NCBI GenBank assembly: GCA_013373375.1
Contig: JABXHY010000051.1
Span: 1 to 64,000 of the forward strand
DNA from: Gammaproteobacteria bacterium
Lineage (GTDB): Bacteria; Pseudomonadota; Gammaproteobacteria; Enterobacterales; Kangiellaceae
Reading direction: 5' to 3'
Length of the DNA stretch: 64,000 nt
Shown here: piece by piece, positions 22,178-32,710 of the stretch
Layout of the letters: every line of letters starts with the position of its first letter
How positions within the stretch are numbered: position 1 is the stretch's first letter
Notes under the pieces: generated by a model
What the model saw: only the letters and a program-made list of their open reading frames with translations
Told to the model about the DNA's origin: nothing
The model's database searches: none
Made by a program: the position numbers and the translations under genes

Positions 22178-22825
22178 TTACATTAATTCTATTCGATATA
22201 TGGTTTCAAACAAGTCCTTAAGACCTCTGCTTGAAAAAGCAGGCTCTTTATCAATAATTGACTTCCGCGACAAACATTCTATTCGGCTTGCTGATTGAAA
22301 CAGAGACTTTACCTCATCGGGGGCCACACTGTAAGGTGGACCTGCCATTTCAGTTTGGCTGTAATCCAATGTTATCAACCAATACTCGATTGGCCGCGGT
22401 AAAATGGAGAACAAGTGATCGAGGTAGTTTTTCCGCTCACTCTGTGGCAGCGCTATTAAGGCAGCTCTGTCGTATACCTGACCGCAATCAAGCACATCTT
22501 GGTGCTTTAAATCAAAAATATTGCCTTGCAATAGATCGAGTTGCTGAGTGTGATAACGATTAAATGCGCCCGATTTTTCAGGGGTCATATCGAGTTTATT
22601 TTCATGGCTGAATTGTTCGCATGCAAGAGTCGACAACTCAACGCCTAACACAGGTTGATACTGCATCAGATACAGTAAATCTAAAGACTTACCACACAAA
22701 GGGACCAGAATAGTCCCTGACTGTTTGGCTAGAAAATATCGTTTTAATAAAGGATGAACTTGCGGCAAATGAAAACCTAGCTCATTCTTCTCCCACTTTT
22801 CTAACCAGAAATTATCGTTCGTCAC
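22178..22825 (-). CDS. tpm: Thiopurine S-methyltransferase
   Basis: 215 aa, GTG start. SAM-dependent methyltransferase of the TPMT family: FWLEKWEKNELGFHLPQVHPLL at the N-terminus is the family signature; LVPLCGKSLDLLYL is SAM motif I, and VYDRAALIALP another conserved block. In bacteria the family methylates thiopurines and also selenium/tellurium species. Transcribed just ahead of the S9 peptidase (22-bp gap). Confidence 0.93.
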   Translation of the reverse strand: MTNDNFWLEKWEKNELGFHLPQVHPLLKRYFLAKQSGTILVPLCGKSLDLLYLMQYQPVLGVELSTLACEQFSHENKLDMTPEKSGAFNRYHTQQLDLLQGNIFDLKHQDVLDCGQVYDRAALIALPQSERKNYLDHLFSILPRPIEYWLITLDYSQTEMAGPPYSVAPDEVKSLFQSASRIECLSRKSIIDKEPAFSSRGLKDLFETIYRIELM

Positions 22826-22893
22826 CTAATTACCGCAATCCGCCTTTCTACCCGTTTACTGAAAACCATTTTAGCGATTAGTTCATTTCTTTA

Positions 22894-24024
22894 TTATTTA
22901 TAAAACTTATGATGCTCAGCTCGATACCATAAGTTAACCGCCGCCTTCTGAAGATTAGCAAAAACAGAAATTGGCAGACGCTCAGACAAAGGTTTTTTAA
23001 TTTCATATTTTACTTTAAACACCTGACGTTCTTCGCTAGCTTCTAGAATAATATCGTCACTTGTTTTTATCTCATCTACGAGACCTAGCTCAATTGCTTG
23101 ACGACCATACCAATGCTCTCCAGTAGCGACTTTTTCAATATCAAGTGTTGGTCTATTCTCTTCAATAAATGTTTTAAATAACTGATGCGTTTGCTCTAGA
23201 TCTTGTTGAAATTTTTCGCGAGATTTATCAGTGTTTTCGCCAAAAACTGTCAGAGTTCGTTTAAACTCACCTGCAGTGTGCTGCTCAAAATCAACTTTGT
23301 TATGTTTCAGCAGTCGATGAAAGTTTGGTAACTGACCCAACACACCAATCGAACCGATAATTGCAAACGGCGCCGCGTATATGCGGTTCGCAACACATGC
23401 CATCATATAACCACCACTTGCAGCAACCGCATCAACGGCTATCGAAAGTTTTAATCCTTTATTTTTAATACGCTGAAGCTGAGAAGACGCCAAGCCATAG
23501 GTGTGCACCATTCCACCAGGACTTTCAAGTCGAACCAAAATCTCATCGTTGCTGTTGGCAATACCTAAAATTGCTGAAATCTCTTCTCGAAGATTTTCTA
23601 CAGCAGAAGCTTGAACGTCGCCATCAAAATTAAGTACGAATAACCTGCCTGACTCCTCATTATTAGAATCAACTTGTGTGTTACCTGTATCTTTTTTAGC
23701 GTTCAAAATCTCTTCATCAGAACTATTGTCGACTCGCTTCTCAGAGCCTTCCGTACTTTTCTTACTCTTTTCGGCTTGTTTTTCTTTTTTCTTCTCTTGC
23801 TTAACAAATGCTTTAAACTCTTCTTTGCTAAGAATCTCTTTGCGAATGTCGTGATTGAGCTCGTCAAACTGTTCCGTCAAATTAGTAATTGTAATAGAGC
23901 CGGCCGAGTGGCCTGTTTTCGCTTTTATACTGGAACTCGCAATCATTCCAATTATCAACATAATCGCGACCACAATTGTCACAGCCTTCGCCAAAAACAA
24001 CCCGTAATCAGTTATAAACTCCAA
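22894..24024 (-). CDS. sohB: SohB-like S49 protease
   Basis: 376 aa (E. coli SohB 349). N-terminal TM helix at about 12-30, a charged low-complexity linker (about 65-125, rich in K, E and S), then the ClpP/crotonase-like S49 domain. The nucleophilic serine is in VAASGGYMM and the general-base lysine region is EFKRTLT. It anchors in the inner membrane with the protease domain on the periplasmic side, where the family is thought to handle signal peptides or misfolded proteins. Separate from the lipase upstream by a terminator. Confidence 0.92.
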   Translation of the reverse strand: MEFITDYGLFLAKAVTIVVAIMLIIGMIASSSIKAKTGHSAGSITITNLTEQFDELNHDIRKEILSKEEFKAFVKQEKKKEKQAEKSKKSTEGSEKRVDNSSDEEILNAKKDTGNTQVDSNNEESGRLFVLNFDGDVQASAVENLREEISAILGIANSNDEILVRLESPGGMVHTYGLASSQLQRIKNKGLKLSIAVDAVAASGGYMMACVANRIYAAPFAIIGSIGVLGQLPNFHRLLKHNKVDFEQHTAGEFKRTLTVFGENTDKSREKFQQDLEQTHQLFKTFIEENRPTLDIEKVATGEHWYGRQAIELGLVDEIKTSDDIILEASEERQVFKVKYEIKKPLSERLPISVFANLQKAAVNLWYRAEHHKFYK

Positions 24025-24050
24025 AGTAAGCTCCTAAATTTTAAAGCGAC

Positions 24051-24085
24051 AAACAAAAATGCCCTCACCTTTCGGCGAGGGCATT
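24051..24085 (-). terminator. Rho-independent terminator after the lipase gene
   Basis: 9-bp perfect stem AATGCCCTC/GAGGGCATT (24058-24066, 24077-24085). Read on the minus strand it is followed by ATTTTTGTTT, a good U-tract, and lies 24 nt after the lipase stop codon. Confidence 0.85.
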
Positions 24086-24108
24086 GTAACTAATATTAAC
24101 TAAAATTA

Positions 24109-26259
24109 TTAGTCAATTAAGCTTGGGTCGACAACTTGAACCGCAGTACCGTTCGAAGCGATGAACGAAACAATGTGGGTCTGCATTTCTGCTGTAGTCG
24201 CTGCAAACTCAGCTGCTCCATTTGGTCCAGCAGGCGTCAATACAGTTGAATGTAAACCTTGGTTAAGTCTGGATAATTGACGAGCACCAAGTGATACGTT
24301 TCCATCACCCGCAACCACTGGCGAAAGATTCAAATAAGCCGCCAAAGGATCAGTACCAGAAAGAGGTGCTGTTGGTGAATTATTCGGCACAACTGCATCA
24401 CCTTCGGTTCGAAGCATTAACGTAGGAATGTTATTGCCTAATGCTGCGGTCGTTGTGTTGATAGGGTCGCCACTATCGATAGCTGTTTGAGCAGCAAACA
24501 AGAATTGTCGATAAATTGCTGGGAACGCAGGATCCGTCGGAGAAACACCGGCACCCGCAGCAATACCTGCGCGAATAGTTGGACCAAAGGTATCAGAAGC
24601 ATCCAACAAGCCAGCAATACCACCACCCGGGTTCGCTAGTATGGCAATTTCTAAACTGTCTGAATAAGCAACATAGCTTGAACCGACAATCCCACCAAGC
24701 GAGTGCCCCATGAAAGAAATATTATCCGGGTCAAAGTCAGGAATACCGTTGCCATCAACATCCATGGCCGGTACTGCTTTCTCTAGCGTCAATAAATCGA
24801 AAATTGCCTGGCGAAGGTTGTCTCGCGAAACAAGAAGGTTTCTCAGGTTAATAAAGTGAGCACCTGAACTATCAACATTTCCATCTGGACCAGGAGCTGA
24901 AGTCGTATTATCAACGTAATCAACTCCAAAAGTTCGCTCACGAACACCGCCAGGATTGTAACCTACGAAGAAAGCTCCACCGTTGGTTGCATTAAGACCA
25001 TGCAATGGCAAGTCAATTGAAACAACCGCCGTACAAGCACGAGCCATAGTGTCAGCGATTCCAAACATCGCTGTTCGGTTTGAAGTAATACCGTGTTGGA
25101 ACAACATCACCGGGTAAGGTGTCGGACATGCTGCATCAGACGGTACAGACACTAACAATGGAACTGTCTCACCGCCTTCTAACAATCCAGGAATAGTTAC
25201 CGAACCATTACGCTGTGGCAACTTGTTAACATAAGTTGTAAATCCACCCGCCAATGGGTTTGGAACTGGACCTTGTGCTGTTGGGATTTCATCTGCACCA
25301 ACATAGAAAGTATCTAATGGCGCTGTTGGGCTTTCCAAAGTAGGAATTCCAAGCATGTAGTTAAGAGTGATTTGACCCACGCTAATTAATGCATCGCCGC
25401 TCAAAGCTGGATTAACCAGATTTGAAGGAAGCCCTAAATTTGTGAAACTGGTTACTGGACGAACACCAGCCGCAGCAATGGGACCGTCAATGTATGCTTG
25501 TTTCGCTGTCATAACGACATCACCAACCGACTGAGTGGTGAAAGCAAATGAAACAACGATATCGGCTTTGGTCACACCTCCAGCAGCAGCAAGATTTTCG
25601 TAAATGTTAACTAACTGCCGAACTGGCTCAAGAGCGGCAAGTGATCCCGCAAGCGGCGCCTGACCTTTAACCAAACCATACTGAGTATCAACAGTGGTCT
25701 CTAGGCCGTTAACGGTAATCCCGTTAGTCGCAACAACAATATAGGTGCTTCGAGGACTCAAAGGTTTAGTTGGAACAATCGCAACACTCATGCCTTGTGG
25801 AATAGCCACGTATTCACTAGAAGGCACTTCGCCAATCAGTTGATAAGGAGCAAAGGTCGGTGCTTGACCATTTAATGGATTGTTGAAATCGGTGTCCGCG
25901 AGTACTTCGAAAATTCGAACTGTATCGCCAGCAACAACGCTCGCTGGGTCGAGAGCGTCTGACTCCTCAAGAGAGGCGAAGCTGAAACTGAACGGAGCTG
26001 TCGTCGACCAGCCGTCTAACGCTGACAATGCATTAGTTGGATCGCTGAAGTCATTTGGATCAGCAACCGGAAGGTTCAAGGTTAGATCTTGAGTTCCATT
26101 GAACAACAAATCGTTCGGGATTGGTATATTGCCATCCGCCGGCACATACACCGCCCATGCTTTAGCTTCTAGATTGGCCGGTTCAGCAGTTTCGTCACTG
26201 CTACAGCCGGCTAGAAGGAGACTCCCTAAAGTCAACATTCCTAGCGTGAATTTTTTCAT
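24109..26259 (-). CDS. VolA/Pla-1-type lipase, surface or outer-membrane lipoprotein
   Basis: 716 aa. Lipoprotein signal with lipobox LLAGC (C19). The N-terminal half is the lipase N-terminal domain seen in VolA and the extracellular Pla-1/cef family; it opens PNDLLF after the first 50 residues. The C-terminal half is an alpha/beta hydrolase with nucleophile elbow GHSLGG (in FMGHSLGGIVGS), preceded by LFQHGITSNR. Vibrio VolA is a surface-exposed lysophospholipase that lets the cell feed on phosphatidylcholine. Similar use of host or detrital lipids is inferred. GGGAGAG precedes the ATG. Confidence 0.88.
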   Translation of the reverse strand: MKKFTLGMLTLGSLLLAGCSSDETAEPANLEAKAWAVYVPADGNIPIPNDLLFNGTQDLTLNLPVADPNDFSDPTNALSALDGWSTTAPFSFSFASLEESDALDPASVVAGDTVRIFEVLADTDFNNPLNGQAPTFAPYQLIGEVPSSEYVAIPQGMSVAIVPTKPLSPRSTYIVVATNGITVNGLETTVDTQYGLVKGQAPLAGSLAALEPVRQLVNIYENLAAAGGVTKADIVVSFAFTTQSVGDVVMTAKQAYIDGPIAAAGVRPVTSFTNLGLPSNLVNPALSGDALISVGQITLNYMLGIPTLESPTAPLDTFYVGADEIPTAQGPVPNPLAGGFTTYVNKLPQRNGSVTIPGLLEGGETVPLLVSVPSDAACPTPYPVMLFQHGITSNRTAMFGIADTMARACTAVVSIDLPLHGLNATNGGAFFVGYNPGGVRERTFGVDYVDNTTSAPGPDGNVDSSGAHFINLRNLLVSRDNLRQAIFDLLTLEKAVPAMDVDGNGIPDFDPDNISFMGHSLGGIVGSSYVAYSDSLEIAILANPGGGIAGLLDASDTFGPTIRAGIAAGAGVSPTDPAFPAIYRQFLFAAQTAIDSGDPINTTTAALGNNIPTLMLRTEGDAVVPNNSPTAPLSGTDPLAAYLNLSPVVAGDGNVSLGARQLSRLNQGLHSTVLTPAGPNGAAEFAATTAEMQTHIVSFIASNGTAVQVVDPSLID

Positions 26260-26773
26260 CTAACTCTCCCAGTACTGCGGTAGTTGCTGATGCAAGCGAG
26301 GCAGTTCCCAAAGCGCTTGTAAGTGGCTTAACCGCAAAAAGTTTTTCTAGTTGTTTAAAATTGTTTTTTTATCCGAGGTCAATGCTAACCACACTTAACA
26401 ACCAACGCAAGTGGGCAGACCAGTTTATTCAATGTTATCGGCAACTTATTGAATAATCGGAGGTTTATTTTTTTACTCACACCTTCCCCTATTTTGCGCC
26501 GCAACAAACCATTTTTTGAAATTTGAGATTTCAGTAAGTCAGTTTTTTGATATTAGCGCAGCAATTACTTTACTAACAATTTGTTATTAAGTGAATTTAC
26601 ACATTTAAAAAATTTAAATCTTAACTATTCTTAAAGTAAGCGAGTTGTACAAGTTGACTTGGTCGAGTGCAACGGCTTACTCCAATAAAAAAAATAAAAT
26701 AAAACCAAGCCAACGAAGGAGATTTTATCAGCACGTTAATTAGAGCGTAAACGCACATAACTAGAGGTGTTAA
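26260..26773. other. Intergenic region upstream of prkA
   Basis: 514 bp, A/T-rich, between the divergent lipase and prkA genes. It holds an inverted repeat listed separately and the prkA ribosome site. A minus-strand reading frame at 26621-26863 overlaps the start of prkA and has no support. No promoter could be assigned with confidence. Confidence 0.4.
26425..26456. promoter_or_regulatory. Perfect 9-bp inverted repeat, operator-like
   Basis: TTATTCAAT at 26425-26433 and ATTGAATAA at 26448-26456, centres 23 bp apart, about two helical turns. Inner GTT/AAC continues the symmetry. It could be an operator or the stem of a short transcript; a T-run follows after 9 nt. Confidence 0.4.
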
Positions 26774-28696
26774 ATGAGCATTTTTGATAAGTATCAGCAA
26801 CGCTACGAAGATCACCAACAAGAGGAGTTTTCTCTCCAGGAATACCTCGAGCTTTGTCGACAAGAACCGCTTACCTACGCCACTTCAGCCGAAAGAATGC
26901 TCGCAGCGATCGGTGAGCCAGAATTAATTGATACAGCCCAAGAACCAAGACTTTCCCGAATTTTCTCTAACAAGGTCATAGCCCGCTACCCTGCTTTTGA
27001 AGAATTTTTCGGAATGGAAGATTCCATCGAACAAATTGTTTCTTACTTCAAGCATGCAGCCCAAGGTTTAGAAGAGAAAAAGCAAATTTTATACTTACTT
27101 GGTCCAGTCGGTGGTGGTAAGTCGTCATTAGCGGAGAAACTTAAAAAATTAATGGAGCAATACCCCATTTACGCGATTAAAGACTCACCAGTTTTTGAGT
27201 CGCCTCTTGGCCTATTTGATCCGGATGAAGATGCTTCAATTCTTGAAGAAGAGTACGGTATCTCACGCCGTTATTTAAGAAAAATACCGTCACCTTGGGC
27301 AGTCAAACGTTTAAACGAATTTGGCGGCGATATTTCTAAGTTTCGAGTGGTTAAATTGCAGCCATCTATTTTGAATCAAATCGCCATAGCCAAAACAGAA
27401 CCCGGTGACGAAAACAACCAGGACATTTCTGCTTTGGTTGGGAAGGTCGACATTCGAAAACTCGAAGGTTACGCACAAAACGACCCAGATGCCTACAGCT
27501 ACTCAGGTTCACTATGTCGTTCAAATCAAGGCATCATGGAATTTGTCGAGATGTTCAAAGCGCCAATCAAGGTACTTCACCCACTCCTCACAGCAACTCA
27601 GGAGGGAAACTATAACAGTACCGAAGGATTGTCGGCGTTACCATTTGAAGGCACCATTTTAGCGCACAGCAACGAGTCAGAGTGGCAAAGTTTTAAAAAT
27701 AATAAGAATAATGAAGCTTTTCTGGATCGTGTCTATATCGTAAAAGTACCCTATTGCTTGAGAGTTTCTGAAGAAATAAAGATTTACGACAAGTTACTCG
27801 ATAACAGCTCACTTAGTGAAGCTCCATGCGCGCCAAGCACTTTGCAAATGCTTGCTCAGTTCAGTGTTTTATCGCGCGTTAAAGAACCAGAAAACTCCAG
27901 TATTTATTCAAAAATGAGAGTGTATGACGGCGAAAGTTTAAAAGATACCGATCCTAAAGCTAAGTCTTACCAAGAGTACCGTGATTATGCTGGCGTCGAT
28001 GAAGGTATGACAGGGCTTTCGACTCGTTTCGCATTTAAAATCTTGTCACGAGTGTTTAACTTTGATCAAACTGAAGTCGCTGCAAACCCAGTGCATCTTT
28101 TATATGTACTCGAACAACAAATTAATCGTGAGCAATATCCACAAGAAACTCACGATAAATATCTTGAATACATCAAAGGATTTTTGGTTCCCAATTACAT
28201 CGAGTTCATTGGTAAAGAAATTCAAACCGCTTACCTTGAGTCTTATTCTGAGTACGGTCAAAACATATTTGACCGATATGTCACTTATGCTGACTTCTGG
28301 ATTCAAGATCAAGAATATCGAGATCCAGAAACCGGTGAGAATTTTGACCGAGCGTCGTTAAACGAAGAGCTCGAAAAAATCGAAAAACCTGCAGGTATTT
28401 CTAATCCCAAAGACTTTCGAAACGAAGTGGTTAACTTTGTATTGAGAGCGAGAGCGAACAACAAAGGAAACAATCCGACCTGGACCAGTTACGAAAAGTT
28501 AAGAACCGTAATCGAAAAGAAAATGTTTTCTAACACAGAAGATCTTCTTCCTGTTATTTCTTTCAGCGCAAAAGCGTCTGAGGAAGACAAAAAGAAACAT
28601 GAAAATTTCGTTTCGCGAATGGTAGAGAAAGGTTATACCGAAAAGCAAGTAAGATTGCTTTGTGAATGGTACTTGCGCGTTAGAAAAGCGTCGTAA
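26774..28696 (+). CDS. prkA: Serine protein kinase PrkA (YeaG)
   Basis: 640 aa, the usual length. AAA-type ATPase region with Walker [10 protein letters not shown] at 110-118, followed by the PrkA C-terminal kinase-like domain. It opens with the family start [12 protein letters not shown]. In enterics yeaG-yeaH belong to the general stress and nitrogen-starvation response; targets are poorly known. First gene of a three-gene operon with yeaH and spoVR (gaps 32 bp and a 4-bp overlap). Confidence 0.96.
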   Translation: MSIFDKYQQRYEDHQQEEFSLQEYLELCRQEPLTYATSAERMLAAIGEPELIDTAQEPRLSRIFSNKVIARYPAFEEFFGMEDSIEQIVSYFKHAAQGLEEKKQILYLLGPVGGGKSSLAEKLKKLMEQYPIYAIKDSPVFESPLGLFDPDEDASILEEEYGISRRYLRKIPSPWAVKRLNEFGGDISKFRVVKLQPSILNQIAIAKTEPGDENNQDISALVGKVDIRKLEGYAQNDPDAYSYSGSLCRSNQGIMEFVEMFKAPIKVLHPLLTATQEGNYNSTEGLSALPFEGTILAHSNESEWQSFKNNKNNEAFLDRVYIVKVPYCLRVSEEIKIYDKLLDNSSLSEAPCAPSTLQMLAQFSVLSRVKEPENSSIYSKMRVYDGESLKDTDPKAKSYQEYRDYAGVDEGMTGLSTRFAFKILSRVFNFDQTEVAANPVHLLYVLEQQINREQYPQETHDKYLEYIKGFLVPNYIEFIGKEIQTAYLESYSEYGQNIFDRYVTYADFWIQDQEYRDPETGENFDRASLNEELEKIEKPAGISNPKDFRNEVVNFVLRARANNKGNNPTWTSYEKLRTVIEKKMFSNTEDLLPVISFSAKASEEDKKKHENFVSRMVEKGYTEKQVRLLCEWYLRVRKAS

Positions 28697-28728
28697 TCCT
28701 TTTTAAAAGCATTCTAAAAGGAGTAACC

Positions 28729-29994
28729 ATGGCGCAGTTAATTGATCGCCGACCTAACGCAAAGAATAAAAGCACTGTCAATCGGCAGCGCTTTATTCGG
28801 CGTTATAAAAAACAAATCAAAAAAGCCATTGCCGATCAAATTGGTAAACGAAGTGTCACCGATCTAGAGTCTGGCGAAAAAATTTCGATTCCATCGAAAG
28901 ATATTCGCGAACCTACTTTTAGAAGCGGCGATGGAGGTAAAAAAGAACGCGTATATCCCGGAAATAAAGACTTCGTTCCGGGTGACAAAATTAAACGACC
29001 TCCTCCTGGAGGTGCTGGACAAGGCGGCAGACGCGCGAGCGACCAAGGTGAAGGTCAAGATGAGTTTCTATTTGAAATTTCAAAAGATGAATATTTAGAC
29101 CTGTTGTTTGATGATCTGGAACTGCCAAACCTAAAGAAAAATCAATTAAAGAAAATGACGAAAACTCGTTCTGTTCGAGCGGGTTATACCACCGATGGTG
29201 TTCCAACCAATATCAATATTGTTCGCTCACTACGCTCCGCGATGGCGCGGCGTATTGCTTTGAGAGCCGGACCGAAAAGAGAAAAAGCTGAACTAGAGCA
29301 AGAGCTTGAACTCCTCGAGAAAGAGAAGCCTCGACCAGACCTAAAAATATTAGAGCTGCAAAATAAAATTTCTCATCTTGAAGAAAGAATCAAAAAGGTT
29401 CCTTTTATTGACACCTTTGATTTACGTTATACCAATTATGCCCAAAGGCCTGATCCTACGTCTCAAGCCGTAATGTTCTGCCTCATGGATGTTTCCGGCT
29501 CAATGGACCAGGCAACTAAAGAAATGGCAAAACGTTTTTATATTTTGCTGTATCTGTTTCTAACTCGAAGTTACAAAGACGTTGATGTAGTTTTTATTCG
29601 TCACCATACGCAAGCTAAAGAAGTTGATGAGCAAGAGTTTTTCTACTCACAAGAGACTGGTGGTACTATCGTTTCTAGTGCACTTAAACTAATGGATAAA
29701 ATAATTAAAGAGCGTTACCCACTCGACCAATGGAACATTTACGCCGCTCAGGCTTCTGACGGAGATAACTGGAATGACGACTCACCGTTATGTAAAAAGA
29801 TTTTGACCGACTCTATTTTACCAGCGGTTCGATACTACGCTTATGTTGAAATCACCCAACGAGAACACCAAAGCTTATGGCATCAGTACGAAAGTCTTTT
29901 AAAAAGTTTCGATAACTTTGCAATTCAAAATATTCAACAGCAAAGTGATATTTATCCGGTGTTTCGCGAATTTTTCAGGAAACAAGCCGCATGA
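28729..29994 (+). CDS. yeaH: YeaH/UPF0229 VWA-like protein
   Basis: 421 aa. The C-terminal half is a von Willebrand A-like domain with a MIDAS-type DVSGSMD at about 255. The N-terminal half is basic ([15 protein letters not shown]) with a Gly-rich linker ([12 protein letters not shown]). Family members are always found with PrkA kinase. AAGGAG lies 8 nt before the ATG. Its TGA overlaps the spoVR ATG (ATGA), so translation is coupled. Confidence 0.95.
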   Translation: MAQLIDRRPNAKNKSTVNRQRFIRRYKKQIKKAIADQIGKRSVTDLESGEKISIPSKDIREPTFRSGDGGKKERVYPGNKDFVPGDKIKRPPPGGAGQGGRRASDQGEGQDEFLFEISKDEYLDLLFDDLELPNLKKNQLKKMTKTRSVRAGYTTDGVPTNINIVRSLRSAMARRIALRAGPKREKAELEQELELLEKEKPRPDLKILELQNKISHLEERIKKVPFIDTFDLRYTNYAQRPDPTSQAVMFCLMDVSGSMDQATKEMAKRFYILLYLFLTRSYKDVDVVFIRHHTQAKEVDEQEFFYSQETGGTIVSSALKLMDKIIKERYPLDQWNIYAAQASDGDNWNDDSPLCKKILTDSILPAVRYYAYVEITQREHQSLWHQYESLLKSFDNFAIQNIQQQSDIYPVFREFFRKQAA

Positions 29995-31517
29995 CAAAAA
30001 AAAGAAAACCAATATCCACATCTGCAGAATGGTCGTTCGAAACGATACAAAGATACTATGACGAAATAGAGAAAGCTGCAGAAAGTTATAATTTGGATAC
30101 CTATCCGAATCAAATAGAAGTTATCACTGCTGAGCAAATGCTAGATGCTTACGCCAGTGTCGGCATGCCGATAGGTTATAGTCATTGGTCTTTCGGAAAG
30201 CACTTCATTAGTAACGAGCAACAATACCGTCGTGGCCACATGGGACTGGCTTATGAAATAGTCATAAACTCGAATCCATGTATAGCTTATTTAATGGAAG
30301 AAAATACCATGATGATGCAAGCGTTGGTAATTGCTCATGCATCCTTTGGACACAACTCTTTCTTTAAAGGTAACTATCTCTTTAAGACATGGACCGATGC
30401 TGAAGCGATAATCGATTATTTATTATTTGCGAAAAACTATATCGCAAAATGTGAGCGTCGATATGGCATTGATGAAGTTGAAAGTTTACTAGACGCGTGC
30501 CACGCACTTATGAATTATGGTGTCGACCGATACAAGCGCCCTCATCCAATTTCAATGCGAGAAGAAAAGCGCCGACAAAAAGAACGAGAAGCTTTTCTAC
30601 AGTCTCAGGTCAATGATTTATGGCGAACCATACCAAAAAAACAAGCAAGTGAAGCCGATTTGGATGCGATTCGTTTTCCACATGAACCTCAAGAAAATAT
30701 CTTATATTTTATTGAAAAGCATGCGCCCCTGTTAGAACCTTGGCAACGTGAAGTTGTCAGGATTGTTCGCAAGATCGGTCAATACTTTTACCCTCAACGT
30801 CAAACTCAAGTAATGAATGAAGGATGGGCGTGCTTTTGGCATCATACTTTAATCAATAACTTATACGATCAAGGGCTGGTCACCGATGGCTTTATGATGG
30901 AGTTTATTCAAAGTCACACTAATGTCGTTTACCAACCTGATTTTGACTCGCCCTACTTCTCAGGAATCAATCCTTATGCGCTTGGTTATGCCATGATGCA
31001 AGACATCAAGCGCATTTGTGAAAATCCTGATGAAGAAGATCGAAAATGGTTTCCTGACATTGCTGGTTCAAACTGGCTGGAAACGCTCGACTTTGCTATG
31101 AGAAACTTCAAAGATGAAAGTTTTGTTGCGCAATTTCTGTCTCCGAAATTAATTAGACAATTTAAATTTTTCGCGCTTTTGGATGATGATCAAGAAAATA
31201 CGTTATCCGTTGAATCAATTCACAATGAGTCAGGTTATCAAGAAATAAGACAATTACTTTCAAACCAATACAACTTGAGCATCAATGAACCGAATATTCA
31301 GGTTTACAATGTTGATGTGAAAGGCGATAGAAGTATCACCTTAAGGCATATACAGCAGAATCGAGTTCCACTCGCAGACACTACAGAAGAAGTACTAAAA
31401 CATCTGCACCATTTATGGCAGTTTCCAGTCAAGCTCGACAGCGTCGATCCAGATGGGCAGATTCTGTCATCAGCACAAATTCCGCCGCAAAGTGAGTTAG
31501 AAAAGAAAGTTTCTTAA
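29991..31517 (+). CDS. spoVR: SpoVR family protein (YcgB)
   Basis: 508 aa. Full-length Spo[18 protein letters not shown] at the N-terminus, [11 protein letters not shown] and [10 protein letters not shown] in the core; these His-rich segments suggest metal binding but no reaction is known. Third gene of the prkA-yeaH-spoVR stress-linked operon, ending at a hairpin terminator. Confidence 0.95.
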   Translation: MTKKRKPISTSAEWSFETIQRYYDEIEKAAESYNLDTYPNQIEVITAEQMLDAYASVGMPIGYSHWSFGKHFISNEQQYRRGHMGLAYEIVINSNPCIAYLMEENTMMMQALVIAHASFGHNSFFKGNYLFKTWTDAEAIIDYLLFAKNYIAKCERRYGIDEVESLLDACHALMNYGVDRYKRPHPISMREEKRRQKEREAFLQSQVNDLWRTIPKKQASEADLDAIRFPHEPQENILYFIEKHAPLLEPWQREVVRIVRKIGQYFYPQRQTQVMNEGWACFWHHTLINNLYDQGLVTDGFMMEFIQSHTNVVYQPDFDSPYFSGINPYALGYAMMQDIKRICENPDEEDRKWFPDIAGSNWLETLDFAMRNFKDESFVAQFLSPKLIRQFKFFALLDDDQENTLSVESIHNESGYQEIRQLLSNQYNLSINEPNIQVYNVDVKGDRSITLRHIQQNRVPLADTTEEVLKHLHHLWQFPVKLDSVDPDGQILSSAQIPPQSELEKKVS

Positions 31518-31546
31518 AATTGAAAGACGACGCTCAGGCTGATAAA

Positions 31547-31580
31547 TAACTAGAGTTCTTTTAAATTAGAACTCTAGTTA
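31547..31580 (+). terminator. Terminator of the prkA-yeaH-spoVR operon
   Basis: Perfect 13-bp stem TAACTAGAGTTCT (31547-31559, 31568-31580) with an 8-nt A/T loop, followed by TTTCTAGTTATTT. Placed 30 nt after the spoVR stop and convergent with fadR, whose transcript ends at 31644. Confidence 0.7.
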
Positions 31581-31643
31581 TTTCTAGTTATTTGAAGAGA
31601 AGTTGTTCGCTGTTGAACGCTAAATTAACGGCGTCAATTTAAC

Positions 31644-32405
31644 TTATTTATCCTCGTCGAGCTCACTCAATGCAGTCAATTTATCTCGCATTTCTTGCCA
31701 AACCGTGCCAGATTCATGACCATATTGCCAAAGCGCTTCGATTAACTTTTCGATATCACCCGAACGAATAATACCGGTTAAACTGGAATAAAATTTTCTT
31801 GCTAAGTCACGAGCTTTTTCGTTACTAAAATAATAGAGGCCTATTCGATAATAAATAGTTTTAAAACCATTTAGCATCAATGTATAAACGGGATTACCTG
31901 CAGCTAGAGTCGCAGAATGGTGGAAGCTCCAGTCAAAATGAATGAAGCCTTCAGCAGTGTCTTCTACTTGTTCAAGCTCAGAAAGTAGCTCAATAACTTT
32001 TTCTTGATTACTTTTTACTGCAAGTCGTAAATAAATTGCACTCATGTTTGTGCGAGCATTTAACAGTTGATCTGCAATCGTTAAAGACCCTTCATCATCG
32101 AGCCGAACAATTGTATCTAAAATATTCAGACCTGCGGTTTCCCAAATATCATTAACCTGAGTAGGTTTACCATGTTGAATGGTTAACCAACCGTCTCTGG
32201 CCAGTCGTTGTAGTACTTCTCTCAGCGTCGTACGTGTCACCCCGATAAGATCGGATAATTCTCGTTCAGCGGGTAATATACTTCCTGCAGCAAATTTTCC
32301 ACGCCAAATAGACTCTACAATATATTGCTCCGCGAATGCCGCTGGACTTTTTGCCTTTATCGGCGTGGTCATATGATAAGTAACTTTATTCTGATGGTCA
32401 GTCAT
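31644..32405 (-). CDS. fadR: Fatty acid metabolism regulator FadR
   Basis: 253 aa from 32405. GntR family; winged helix LPAERELSDLIGVTRTTLREVLQRLARDGWLTIQHGKPT is nearly identical to E. coli FadR (stretch at about residues 43-80), followed by the acyl-CoA-binding helical domain. It represses fatty-acid degradation and activates fab genes, released by long-chain acyl-CoA. Alignment with E. coli suggests the true start may be the ATG at 32372 (MTTPIKAKSPAAF); neither start has a good ribosome site. Divergent from nhaB as in E. coli. Confidence 0.95.
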   Translation of the reverse strand: MTDHQNKVTYHMTTPIKAKSPAAFAEQYIVESIWRGKFAAGSILPAERELSDLIGVTRTTLREVLQRLARDGWLTIQHGKPTQVNDIWETAGLNILDTIVRLDDEGSLTIADQLLNARTNMSAIYLRLAVKSNQEKVIELLSELEQVEDTAEGFIHFDWSFHHSATLAAGNPVYTLMLNGFKTIYYRIGLYYFSNEKARDLARKFYSSLTGIIRSGDIEKLIEALWQYGHESGTVWQEMRDKLTALSELDEDK

Positions 32406-32710
32406 GGAGTCATCTTCTTAAATTATCGCAGTGCAACATAACGTTTCTTCAATTTACTGCTTTGCACTGCGCTTAGTATGTTTAAAACTGGTCTGAGTTC
32501 TAACCTGAGGGTTAAGCATAACTCGGTTCGACGATCTTGAAAAGACACTTACTCCTAAACTGTACGCAAATTTAGCTTCATATCGATTCTATAACGAAAA
32601 GCCTTGGCAGCAGTTGTGCAAACAAGTCAAAACCGTCTAAAATTTGCTTGAATGCTATTTACATGAAATTTAACGAAAAATAATCATATAAAAAACGGGA
32701 TATTCCTAAT
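32406..32710. other. fadR-nhaB divergent intergenic region
   Basis: 305 bp. It carries a FadR-like operator (separate entry) and, just after it, a small TAACC-TGAG-GGTTA hairpin (32501-32514). No reading frame of note. Confidence 0.5.
32486..32502. promoter_or_regulatory. Putative FadR operator
   Basis: AACTGGTCTGAGTTCTA compares well with the enteric FadR site consensus (A-x-CTGGTC-x-GA in the left half is fully matched; the right half is weaker). It lies 81 bp upstream of the fadR start at 32405 and about 209 bp upstream of nhaB. This suggests autoregulation of fadR. Match is by eye. Confidence 0.5.

Noticed and set aside
23674-24093. Plus-strand 139-codon frame opposite sohB
   Set aside because: Antisense to the Lys/Glu-rich linker of SohB, which reads as Phe/Leu-rich when reversed.
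26621-26863. Minus-strand hydrophobic frame upstream of prkA
   Set aside because: Overlaps the conserved prkA start and is composed of A/T-rich non-coding sequence; hydrophobicity is expected by chance in such DNA.
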